Assembly (NCBI GenBank): GCA_902551985.1
Contig: CACDFI010000001.1
Coordinates: 209,404-273,403 of the forward strand
Source: an uncultured Pelagibacteraceae bacterium
GTDB taxonomy: Bacteria; Pseudomonadota; Alphaproteobacteria; Pelagibacterales; Pelagibacteraceae
DNA length: 64,000 bases
Reading direction: 5' to 3'
Shown: positions 1-7,413 of the stretch, one piece after another
How the letters are laid out: each line of letters begins with the position of its first letter
How positions within the stretch are numbered: the first letter of the stretch is position 1
Program-made: the position numbers and the translations under genes
The notes under the pieces: model-generated
What the model saw: the letters and a program-made list of their open reading frames with translations, nothing else
Database searches by the model: none
What the model was told of the DNA's origin: nothing

Positions 1-698
1 GGAGCCAATTTAGAGGCATCTGCTAATTTTAAAGATAAAATTATAAAAAGATGTGCAATTGCAGCTATAAAACCAATTAAAACCATCATAATCCATTGGC
101 TATTAGATGGTTGTATCCAGACACCTGGCATAAAGAAAGTCATTACTATAGTCCCTACTGTTCCAGCAAATAACAAAGTCAGAAGAGAGTTATCAGAAGA
201 GCTTAATTTTCTAGTGATGATTAAATAAAAACCATAACAAATACCATTACCTAAAGCAGCTAAAGTTGCTAAATTAATCTCTATAAATCCAGGTCTGATT
301 ACGATTAAGGTGCCTATAAAACCCATTGATACTGCAGTCCATCTTCTTAAACCCACCTTTTCATTAAGAAAAAAAGGTGACATTGCAGTAACACATATAG
401 GAGCAACAAATGCTAGCGTAAGTGCTTTTGGTAATGAAATTTCAGAAATTGCAAAAAAGAATAAATAAGTAGAAAAGACAAAAATCAACCCTCTTATCAA
501 TTGGAGTAAAGGTTTTTTACTCCAAACTAAAGATTTTCTATCAAAAATAAGCATTATTAAAAGAGCAAAAACAACTGTAAAAAAATATCTAGCCCAAGTA
601 ATTTGCAAAACATCCATAGAAGAGCTTAAATATTTAGCAAAAGCATCCATAAAAGGAACAATCATCCAAGCAGATGCATTGAGTATCACAGCCTTCAT
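1..698 (-). CDS. EamA/DMT-family permease, 3' end cut by the window edge
   Basis: An open frame starts at an ATG at 698 and runs without a stop off the left edge (about 232 codons visible). The translation is a chain of hydrophobic helices. At the end of the first half it has the EamA hallmark FFLNEKVGLRRW followed by a glycine-rich helix ending VIRPG. Drug/metabolite transporters of this family are inner-membrane proteins with ten helices in two EamA repeats, often exporting amino acids or other metabolites; the substrate here cannot be read. The start lies 16 nt after the stop of the upstream AEC permease on the same strand, so it probably ends the argC-hom operon. The C-terminal repeat is incomplete in the window. 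Confidence 0.85.
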   Translation of the reverse strand, partial: MKAVILNASAWMIVPFMDAFAKYLSSSMDVLQITWARYFFTVVFALLIMLIFDRKSLVWSKKPLLQLIRGLIFVFSTYLFFFAISEISLPKALTLAFVAPICVTAMSPFFLNEKVGLRRWTAVSMGFIGTLIVIRPGFIEINLATLAALGNGICYGFYLIITRKLSSSDNSLLTLLFAGTVGTIVMTFFMPGVWIQPSNSQWIMMVLIGFIAAIAHLFIILSLKLADASKLA

Positions 699-714
699 AA
701 GTGAAGCATAGCTC

Positions 715-1614
715 TTAATTAAAGTATTTTAAAGCGAAGAATACAGTTATTGGGACTGTTACTAAAGACATCAAAGTTGAAACAACAATTGTACTAGAAA
801 TATTATCTACAATTTCTTTTGGAGAGTACATAGAAGCAACTAAATAACAAAGAATGGCACTAGGCATCGATGATTGTATTAATAAAACTCCTGCTGCAAA
901 GCCAGATAAATTAAAAAAAGATATCAGAGCAAAACCAATTAAAGGACCTATAATAACTCTTCCAGTGGATGTAATTAAAGCGTCCTTAAATGAAAAAACT
1001 TTCATTTGTGTTAGAGAGACACCTAGAGACATTAAAATCATTACAATCATTCCGTAAGCTAAAAGCATAACAGTATTCAAAATAAATATTGGTAAAGGTA
1101 TTTCGTAATATAGAAATAGGATTGTTGCAATTATTGCATAAAATGATGGGCTTTTAACTATTACATTTAGATCAAATTCTCTTTTAGCCAGAAAAATATT
1201 CAGAGTGAAATGCAGTAAAACAACTAATGATGATATAGCAGCGGCTATTCCCATACCAAGTTTTCCATATGCAAACAAACATATTGGGATACCCATATTA
1301 CCAGTATTAGGTAGAAAAAATGTTGGTAATTCTCTAAGATAATCTTTTTTCATTAATAATAGAAAAATTAATCCAACGATCAAAAAAGAAGTCAAAAGAA
1401 TAATAGCGTATAAAAAATACTCAGAGAACATTGCAAAAGTTACACCACTAGCTGATATAGAAAATATTACTATAGATGGTGTACCGAAATTAGCCGAATA
1501 AGTCGTTATAAAAGATGTATCAAAATTTGGATTTTTTTTACCAAGAAAGTAACCAATACCTACAATAAAAAAAACTGGAAATAGAACTTCAAAAAGTTTG
1601 ATATAAAGTTCCAT
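715..1614 (-). CDS. AEC-family (auxin efflux carrier type) permease
   Basis: A 299-residue, almost wholly hydrophobic protein with about ten predicted membrane segments. It opens with an AEC-like N-terminus (LFPVFFIVGIGYFLGKK) and has the family's central NTGNMGIP motif near residues 103-110, followed by a conserved second half. Bacterial AEC members move small organic anions or amino acids across the inner membrane; the substrate is unknown here. Its ATG shares one base with the stop codon of homoserine dehydrogenase (TAATG), which indicates translational coupling. A second exporter-type gene follows directly, so this may help export an amino acid or intermediate; that is inference. Confidence 0.85.
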   Translation of the reverse strand: MELYIKLFEVLFPVFFIVGIGYFLGKKNPNFDTSFITTYSANFGTPSIVIFSISASGVTFAMFSEYFLYAIILLTSFLIVGLIFLLLMKKDYLRELPTFFLPNTGNMGIPICLFAYGKLGMGIAAAISSLVVLLHFTLNIFLAKREFDLNVIVKSPSFYAIIATILFLYYEIPLPIFILNTVMLLAYGMIVMILMSLGVSLTQMKVFSFKDALITSTGRVIIGPLIGFALISFFNLSGFAAGVLLIQSSMPSAILCYLVASMYSPKEIVDNISSTIVVSTLMSLVTVPITVFFALKYFN

Positions 1615-2909
1615 TAAAATAATCTTATTAATACTGGATTTTTAATTATGTTTCGATTTAATTTAAAAGATTTAATACATTTCTGAGAACTTAATTCATT
1701 TGCATTGTGAGTAATAATTACAATTGATGCTGTTTTTTTTTTACTATTTGGTATCTGGATAATTCTTTGAATTGATATTTTATAGTTTGCAAAAATTTTT
1801 GTAATAGATGACAGAACTCCAGGTTTATCTTTAACTTCTAGTCTTACATACAGTGAATTGGATGAAATATCTTTGTTAAAAATTTTTGGTTTTTGTCTTT
1901 TTGTTCTAGTAATTCCAAAAGGAAATTTTATATTTCCTCTTAAAATAGACAACAGGTCTGACATTATCGCAGATGATGTTGGTCCAGGCCCTGCCCCTTC
2001 ACCTTGTAAAACACTTTCGCCTATTGGTGATCCATTTAAAATTACAGCATTCATCACACCACTAACATTTCCGATATAAGTGTCTTTATTAACCATGCAG
2101 GGATGAACTCTCTCAAAAATACTATTTTTAATAATCTCTGTAATGCCAAGCAATTTAATTCTAAAGTTTAACTGATTGGCTATTTCAATGTCTTTTAATT
2201 CAATATTTTCTATACCTTCCATCAAACAGTTTGATTTTGAAATTTTTTTATTAAATGCTAATGAAGAAAGTATTTTTATTTTTGCCAAAGCATCGTATCC
2301 ATTTAAATCTAATTTAGGATTTCCAGGTTCAGCATAACCGAGGTTCTGAGCTTTTTTTAATACACTAACAAAACTATCTTTAGTTTTTTCCATCTCTGAT
2401 AAAATATAATTACATGTGCCATTAAGAATTCCATATACTTTTGTTATTTTATTAGTTGCAAGACCTTCTTTTATAGTTCTAATTATTGGTATACCTCCAG
2501 CCACAGATGCTTCGAATTCTAAATTTACTTTATTTTTTTCAGCTAATTCACCAAGCTTATCTCCATGTTTAGATATGAGTGCTTTATTTGGTGTAATAAC
2601 ATGAATTTTATTTTTTAAAGCGGTTTCAATAACTTTCTTTGATATTCCATCTGATAAACCGATTGCTTCGATTATTATATGAAGATTTTTTATTTTTAAA
2701 ATATCTAAAGGGTTTGAGTAAAATATTTTTTTGTTTATTTTAAATTTTCTTTTTTTGTTTTTATTTTTAGCCGAGATCCCAACAACTTTTATTTTCTTTC
2801 CAGTCTTAATTTCAATATCTTTTTTTTTAATATTTAACTCATTGTATACATATAATCCTATTTGACCTAGACCGATTACAGCAATATTTATATTTTTACT
2901 CATTTTCAT
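1614..2909 (-). CDS. hom: homoserine dehydrogenase
   Basis: A 431-residue protein of the monofunctional homoserine dehydrogenase type, which reduces aspartate semialdehyde to homoserine for threonine and methionine synthesis. A dinucleotide-binding GLGQIG lies at residues 13-18. The signature TPNKALISKHGDKL, the GYAEPGNPKLDLNGYDA segment and a C-terminal ACT domain (about 350-425, beginning VRLEVKDKPGVLSS) follow in the usual order. The ACT domain suggests feedback control by an amino acid. There is no aspartokinase fusion. Both ends overlap neighbours by one base: the small lipoprotein gene upstream (TAATG) and the AEC permease downstream. An internal ATG two codons in is an equally possible start. 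Confidence 0.95.
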   Translation of the reverse strand: MKMSKNINIAVIGLGQIGLYVYNELNIKKKDIEIKTGKKIKVVGISAKNKNKKRKFKINKKIFYSNPLDILKIKNLHIIIEAIGLSDGISKKVIETALKNKIHVITPNKALISKHGDKLGELAEKNKVNLEFEASVAGGIPIIRTIKEGLATNKITKVYGILNGTCNYILSEMEKTKDSFVSVLKKAQNLGYAEPGNPKLDLNGYDALAKIKILSSLAFNKKISKSNCLMEGIENIELKDIEIANQLNFRIKLLGITEIIKNSIFERVHPCMVNKDTYIGNVSGVMNAVILNGSPIGESVLQGEGAGPGPTSSAIMSDLLSILRGNIKFPFGITRTKRQKPKIFNKDISSNSLYVRLEVKDKPGVLSSITKIFANYKISIQRIIQIPNSKKKTASIVIITHNANELSSQKCIKSFKLNRNIIKNPVLIRLF

Positions 2910-3115
2910 TAATCTAATTTAGGAAAATCACTTAGTTCTCCATATTTAATTACATTACTTTTAAAATCATCAAAAGAGGTTTCATTTTCAAAATTTAATT
3001 TTGTAATATCTGAATTTGTGTTTTCCTCTTCAACATTCCACATTGAAACAGGATGATTCAGAGAACAATGTGATAAAATAATTAAAAATAATATCATTAG
3101 TATTTTTTTATACAT
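2909..3115 (-). CDS. small putative lipoprotein of unknown function
   Basis: A 68-residue protein, MYKKILMILFLIILSHC then an acidic, asparagine-rich tail. The N-terminus looks like a lipoprotein signal, with a cysteine at residue 17 after LSH; histidine at -1 is unusual for a lipobox. The mature part is about 50 residues with no recognised domain. The gene overlaps the end of argC by 8 nt and the start of hom by 1 nt, so it is part of the operon and translationally coupled. No function is claimed. It is taken as real because its frame fills the space between two coupled genes exactly and has its own plausible signal peptide. Confidence 0.7.
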   Translation of the reverse strand: MYKKILMILFLIILSHCSLNHPVSMWNVEEENTNSDITKLNFENETSFDDFKSNVIKYGELSDFPKLD

Positions 3116-4133
3116 TTAGTCCTTCACCTTCATTAAATTTAAAATAATAATTCATATTTTGCACAGCTTGTCCCCCACCACCTTTAATCAAATTATCAAT
3201 TGCAGACAATATTATTATTTTATCTTTATATTTGCTATTACATACTGAAATTAAACAATTATTAGTATTAATTACATCGTTAGTGCTTAAAAATGTATTT
3301 ATTTTAGAAATTTTCACAAACTTATGACTTTTGTAATGATTGGTTAAAACATTTTGAATTTTTCTTAGGGAAGCACCCTTTTTTATATCAACATATATAG
3401 TGCTTAAAATTCCTCTAAACATTGGTGTAAGATGTGGAGTAAAATGAAATTTATTTTTTTTTCCAGTTTTTAAATCTAATTCTTGTTGAATTTCAGAATT
3501 ATGTCTATGATTTGCTAATCCATAAGCACTAAGGGACTCGTATAGATTTTTATTTTTATATCTTTTATGTACACTCCTCCCGGCTCCTGAATAACCAGAT
3601 TTAGAGTCTATGATAATTGTTTTGTTATTAATTAGGTTTCTTTTTATTAATGGAATTAGTGGAATTAATACCGTAGTTGGATAACATCCAGGACAAGATA
3701 TAATTTTAAATTTTTTTATTAATTTTCCACTTATTTCAGGTATAGAATAAATACTGTCTTTAATTAGATTTGAGGCGCTATGTCTAATTTTATACCATTT
3801 TTCATATTCATTTTTAGTATTGAGTCTAAAATCTGCAGCAAGATCTATAAGCAGATTATTTTTGTTTAGATATTTTGATATAGATTGAGCTTCACCATTT
3901 GGAAGTGCTGTAAATATAATATCTACATCTGATAGGTATTTTTTGTTAAACTTAGATATCTTTGGTAGTTTAAACTTTTTTAAATCCTTATCATAAAAAT
4001 CAATTTTTTTTCCAACTGATGAACTACCACATAAATATTTTATATTTATATGTTTATGTTTGCAAAGGAGCTTTGTTAATTGTAAACCAATATATCCAGT
4101 TGCTCCACAAATAAGAATATTTTTCTTAAGCAT
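3108..4133 (-). CDS. argC: N-acetyl-gamma-glutamyl-phosphate reductase
   Basis: A 341-residue ArgC, which reduces N-acetylglutamyl phosphate to the semialdehyde in arginine synthesis using NADPH. The Rossmann motif GATGYIG is at residues 10-16, the LPNGEAQ segment near 78, and the active-site CPGCYPT places the catalytic cysteine at about residue 150. The GAGRSVH stretch and the HRHNSEIQQEL segment, with its conserved histidine pair, are also present. Length is normal. It lies 33 nt after rpsI on the same strand, the usual rplM-rpsI-argC arrangement of alphaproteobacteria, and overlaps the next small gene by 8 nt. Confidence 0.96.
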   Translation of the reverse strand: MLKKNILICGATGYIGLQLTKLLCKHKHINIKYLCGSSSVGKKIDFYDKDLKKFKLPKISKFNKKYLSDVDIIFTALPNGEAQSISKYLNKNNLLIDLAADFRLNTKNEYEKWYKIRHSASNLIKDSIYSIPEISGKLIKKFKIISCPGCYPTTVLIPLIPLIKRNLINNKTIIIDSKSGYSGAGRSVHKRYKNKNLYESLSAYGLANHRHNSEIQQELDLKTGKKNKFHFTPHLTPMFRGILSTIYVDIKKGASLRKIQNVLTNHYKSHKFVKISKINTFLSTNDVINTNNCLISVCNSKYKDKIIILSAIDNLIKGGGGQAVQNMNYYFKFNEGEGLNV

Positions 4134-4166
4134 AAATTAATATAACAGTTGAAAATTAAAAAGAAA

Positions 4167-4598
4167 TTATCTTTTAGAGAATTGAAAGCTTCTTCTTGCT
4201 TTTGCTCTACCTGGTTTTTTTCTCTCTACAGATCTAGAGTCTCTGGTTGTAAGTTTTTCCTTACGTAGAGTTGATTTTAGTGTTTCATCAAATTTAAGTA
4301 GAGCCCTTGAAATACCATGTACTAATGCACCAGCTTGACCAGTTTGACCCCCTCCAACAACTTTAGATCTAACATCGTAATCAGTGGATTGGTTTATTAT
4401 TTCAAATGGTCTTAAAATTTGCATTTTGTGGTTTGCTCTAGGAAAATAATCATCAAGTGATTTTCCATTTACATAGAATTTCCCCGTACCCTTTTTTAAC
4501 CAAACTTTGGCTACTGATTTTTTTCTTCTCCCTGTAGCATACTTACTATCTTTAAAATCTAATTTTATCTTTGGTGATGATGTTTGATTGTTTTCCAT
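4167..4598 (-). CDS. rpsI: 30S ribosomal protein S9
   Basis: A 143-residue protein with an S9 core: YATGRRKKSVAKVWLKKGTG near the start, VVGGGQTGQAGALVHGISRAL in the middle, and the basic tail ending KKPGRAKARRSFQFSKR, which in the ribosome reaches toward the P site. A short extension of about 17 residues precedes the core. It starts one base after the rplM stop codon, so the two are co-transcribed as is normal. Confidence 0.98.
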   Translation of the reverse strand: MENNQTSSPKIKLDFKDSKYATGRRKKSVAKVWLKKGTGKFYVNGKSLDDYFPRANHKMQILRPFEIINQSTDYDVRSKVVGGGQTGQAGALVHGISRALLKFDETLKSTLRKEKLTTRDSRSVERKKPGRAKARRSFQFSKR

Positions 4599-4599
4599 A

Positions 4600-5058
4600 T
4601 TAATTTCTAACTATATTTTTCTCATTAAGCTTGCTGATTTCAATTACTTTTGGATTTTGTGCACTATGAGGATGATCGGCTCCAGAGTAAATCTTAAGCT
4701 TTGACAATTGTTTTTTAGCTAGAGCGCCAGATGGTAACATTCTTTTGACAGCTAATTTTAAAACTTCACCAGGCTTCTTCTCACTCAACTTTTCTGGCGT
4801 TATTTCTTTTATTCCTCCAGGATAACCAGTATGTCTATAGTACTTTTTGTTTTGAAATTTGTTTCCGGTAAATTTTATTTGGTCTACATTTTTGACAACA
4901 ACAAAATCTCCATCATCCATGTGAGGAGTATATTTTGTTTTATTTTTGCCTCTTATAATTTTAGATACTACTGTTGCAAGTCTACCAACTACAGCACCTG
5001 TAGCGTCAATTTCAAACCACTCGCTATTTATCTCATCTTTTTTAACAAATTTCGTCAT
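4600..5058 (-). CDS. rplM: 50S ribosomal protein L13
   Basis: The sequence from the ATG at 5058 (MTKFVKKDEINSEWFEID) matches L13 in length, about 152 residues, and in motifs: DATGAVVGRLA, the HMDDGDFVVVKN stretch, YYRHTGYPGGIKE, and AVKRMLPSGALAKKQL. An in-frame upstream start at 5097 would add 13 residues not expected in L13, so the internal ATG was chosen. It is the first gene of the rplM-rpsI-argC-hom transcript and is divergent from the sulfhydrylase at 5205; both promoters must lie in about 146 bp. Confidence 0.97.
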   Translation of the reverse strand: MTKFVKKDEINSEWFEIDATGAVVGRLATVVSKIIRGKNKTKYTPHMDDGDFVVVKNVDQIKFTGNKFQNKKYYRHTGYPGGIKEITPEKLSEKKPGEVLKLAVKRMLPSGALAKKQLSKLKIYSGADHPHSAQNPKVIEISKLNEKNIVRN

Positions 5059-5134
5059 GAATGCGGGATTAATACTTATAATTACATATATTGTCAATTT
5101 ATTATATTTTTTTAGGACTTAATGGTTGATTGAA

Positions 5135-5202
5135 TTATTAGCATTTATTAGTAATAATAACTCGTTAAAAAGGAATTCTCTAAGCTAATAATTAAAGGAG
5201 CC
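5135..5202 (+). promoter_or_regulatory. structured leader of metY-like gene, candidate SAM riboswitch
   Basis: An 8-bp perfect inverted repeat, TTATTAGC at 5135-5142 and GCTAATAA at 5184-5191, encloses a 41-nt loop. It ends a few bases before the Shine-Dalgarno AAGGAG (5195-5200) of the gene starting at 5205. A hairpin with a purine-rich tail covering the ribosome site is the general layout of the SAM-II/SAM-V pseudoknot aptamers, and SAM-V is known from Pelagibacter upstream of methionine-cycle genes. I could not confirm the pseudoknot pairing by eye, so the identity rests mainly on context. A plain hairpin or an unrelated leader is possible. Confidence 0.45.
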
Positions 5203-5204
5203 AA

Positions 5205-6536
5205 ATGAGTGATAAAAAAAAAGAATTAAAACCAAATACCTATAAATTCGATACATTAAGTTTGCATGCTGGTTATCAGCCACATAAAAATGCTGGGTCA
5301 AGACAAGTGCCAATTTACCAAACTACATCATACTTGTTTGATGATGTTGATCATGCTGCTGCTCTCTTTAATTTAGAAAGAGGTGGTCATATTTATAGCA
5401 GAATTTCAAATCCAACAGTTGGAGTATTAGAAGAGAGAGTTGCTTCACTTGAAGGTGGTACAGCTGCATTAGCCACATCTTCAGGAATGAGTGCAATATT
5501 TTTAGCTGTCATGACATTATGTGAAGCAGGTGATCATTTAGTTGTATCATCACAATTATATGGAGGTACTGTTAACTTGTTCAGATTAACATTACCTAAA
5601 TTTGGCATTAAATGTACGTTCGTTAAACCAAGAGATACTGAAGGTTTTAAAAAAGCAATTCAAAAAAACACAAAAGGAATTTTTGGAGAACTTGTTGGAA
5701 ATCCAGGTAATGAAATAATGAACATGCCTGAAATTGCTAAAATTGCACATGAAGCAGGTATACCATTAATGGTTGATGCAACCTATCAAACTCCATATTT
5801 ATGTAAACCATTTGAACATGGTGCTGATATAGTTATTCACTCATTAACTAAATGGATGGCTGGACATGGATCCTCAATGGCAGGAATATTAGTTGAAGGT
5901 GGAAAATTTGATTGGATGCAAAATGATAAATTTCCAACTATGACTAAACCTTACGAAGGTTATCACGGTTTGTCTTTTGCTGAAGAATTTGGTCCAACAG
6001 CTTTTACTATGAAAGCTAGAGCTGAAGGCATGAGAGATTTTGGACCTTGTTTAAGTCCTCAAAATGCATGGAATGTTTTACAAGGTATTGAGACTTTATC
6101 TGTTAGAATGAAAAAACATTGTTCTAACGCAGAAGAAATGGTCAAATATTTAATGGGTCATGAAAGTGTTGCATGGGTATCGCATCCAAGTGTTCCTGAT
6201 CACCCTGATCATGAATTAGCAAAAAAACTTTTACCTAATGGAAGAGGTTCAATGATAGCATTTGGCATTAAAGGTGGGAAAGAAGCAGGTGTAGCATTTA
6301 TCAATAATGTTAAACTAGCTTCTCACCTAGCAAATGTGGGAGACACTAGAACTTTAGTCATACATCCTGCATCTGGAACTCATTCACAAATGGACGAAGC
6401 AACTTTAAAGTTTGCTGGACTTTCGCATGATATGATTAGATTGTCTGTTGGTATTGAAGATATTGATGACATCAAAAATGATTTCGAGGTTGGTTTTAGA
6501 GCTGCAAGAAAACCAAGACTTGTATCTAATCAATGA
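5205..6536 (+). CDS. metY: O-acetylhomoserine sulfhydrylase-like PLP enzyme (first copy)
   Basis: A 443-residue Cys/Met-metabolism PLP enzyme. In MetY-type members O-acetylhomoserine plus sulfide or a thiol gives homocysteine or methionine. The PLP lysine is K216 in HSLTKWMAGHGS, the phosphate-site tyrosine lies in YSRISNPT (about 64), and SSQLYGGTVNLF is typical of the sulfhydrylase branch. At the aspartate that contacts the pyridine nitrogen the sequence is VDAT (D191) where DNT is usual. A strong AAGGAG ribosome site lies 4 nt before the ATG, within the possible SAM-responsive leader. The stop overlaps the next gene (ATGA). Cystathionine gamma-synthase or lyase activity cannot be excluded. 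Confidence 0.85.
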   Translation: MSDKKKELKPNTYKFDTLSLHAGYQPHKNAGSRQVPIYQTTSYLFDDVDHAAALFNLERGGHIYSRISNPTVGVLEERVASLEGGTAALATSSGMSAIFLAVMTLCEAGDHLVVSSQLYGGTVNLFRLTLPKFGIKCTFVKPRDTEGFKKAIQKNTKGIFGELVGNPGNEIMNMPEIAKIAHEAGIPLMVDATYQTPYLCKPFEHGADIVIHSLTKWMAGHGSSMAGILVEGGKFDWMQNDKFPTMTKPYEGYHGLSFAEEFGPTAFTMKARAEGMRDFGPCLSPQNAWNVLQGIETLSVRMKKHCSNAEEMVKYLMGHESVAWVSHPSVPDHPDHELAKKLLPNGRGSMIAFGIKGGKEAGVAFINNVKLASHLANVGDTRTLVIHPASGTHSQMDEATLKFAGLSHDMIRLSVGIEDIDDIKNDFEVGFRAARKPRLVSNQ

Positions 6537-7351
6537 AATTTAAAGTAGATAATAACGAAGTTTATGCTTCGACGGGTGGACGACCGTTTGATAAAAAAAA
6601 ACCTCTAATAATATTTGTTCATGGTAGTGGATTAACCCATATGACATGGGTTCTTCAAACCAGATATTTTGCATTTCATGGATATAACGCTTTAGCAATA
6701 GATTTACCTGGTCACGGTCTTTCAGGAGGTGAAAGTCTTAAGTCGATTGAAGAAATGGCTGATTGGGTAAATTCAGTAATTGATGCAGTTGGTCACAAAG
6801 AAGCCTCTTTGGTTGGTCACTCTCAAGGATGTTTAGTTACAATAGAATGTACTGCAAGATATCCAAATAAAATTAAAACTTTAAGCTTAATGGGTGGGGC
6901 TGGGGCAATTCCTATGAATCCTCAATTACTCTCGCTAGCAGAAAACAATGACCCAAAAGCTGTAGATTTAATGATGGACTGGGCTCACGGTCCAGCCGGT
7001 CATTTTGGTGGTCATCCAGTGCCTGGACTATATCATATAAACACTGGTACAATGCTTGCAAAGTCACGTACTATACAGAATACTCTTGGTGTTGATTTTA
7101 GAGCCTGCGATAACTACAAAAATGGTTTTGAGGCTGCAAAAAAAGTTAAATGCCCTACTCTATCAATTTTAGCAACTGATGACAAAATGTGTCCTGTTAA
7201 AGAAGGAAAAAAATTGGCGGCATTAATTGATGGTAGTCAAGTAGATATAATCGATAATTGCGGTCATATGATGTTATTAGAAGAAGCCGATAGAGTTCTA
7301 ACAGTACTAAAAAAATTTATAACTACTAATTATCCCCCATTATCAAGTTAA
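6533..7351 (+). CDS. alpha/beta hydrolase between the two sulfhydrylases
   Basis: A 272-residue alpha/beta-hydrolase fold protein. The oxyanion-hole HGSG is at residues 30-33, the nucleophile elbow GHSQG has Ser97, an acidic residue lies at about D216/D217 (LATDD), and the catalytic histidine is H245 (DNCGHMM). There is no signal peptide, so it is cytoplasmic. It overlaps the first sulfhydrylase by 4 nt (ATGA) and is translationally coupled. It is not a recognisable MetX acetyltransferase: it is about 100 residues shorter and has GHSQG rather than the MetX-type elbow. It may act on an ester or thioester in sulfur amino acid metabolism, but that is only inferred from position. Confidence 0.85.
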   Translation: MKFKVDNNEVYASTGGRPFDKKKPLIIFVHGSGLTHMTWVLQTRYFAFHGYNALAIDLPGHGLSGGESLKSIEEMADWVNSVIDAVGHKEASLVGHSQGCLVTIECTARYPNKIKTLSLMGGAGAIPMNPQLLSLAENNDPKAVDLMMDWAHGPAGHFGGHPVPGLYHINTGTMLAKSRTIQNTLGVDFRACDNYKNGFEAAKKVKCPTLSILATDDKMCPVKEGKKLAALIDGSQVDIIDNCGHMMLLEEADRVLTVLKKFITTNYPPLSS

Positions 7352-7413
7352 ATTAAAGCTTGATTGTATTTTTTCATTAAAGTTAAATACTGATTTAAAC
7401 AGAAGGGGAAAAT

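Noticed and set aside
6533..7351. Homoserine O-acetyltransferase (MetX) identity for the alpha/beta hydrolase
   Set aside because: It is about 100 residues too short and has a GHSQG elbow instead of the MetX-type motif; only the fold is shared.
7352..7413. Second riboswitch before the second sulfhydrylase
   Set aside because: The 62-bp gap is A+T-rich with a good ribosome site but no stem comparable to the one at 5135-5191.
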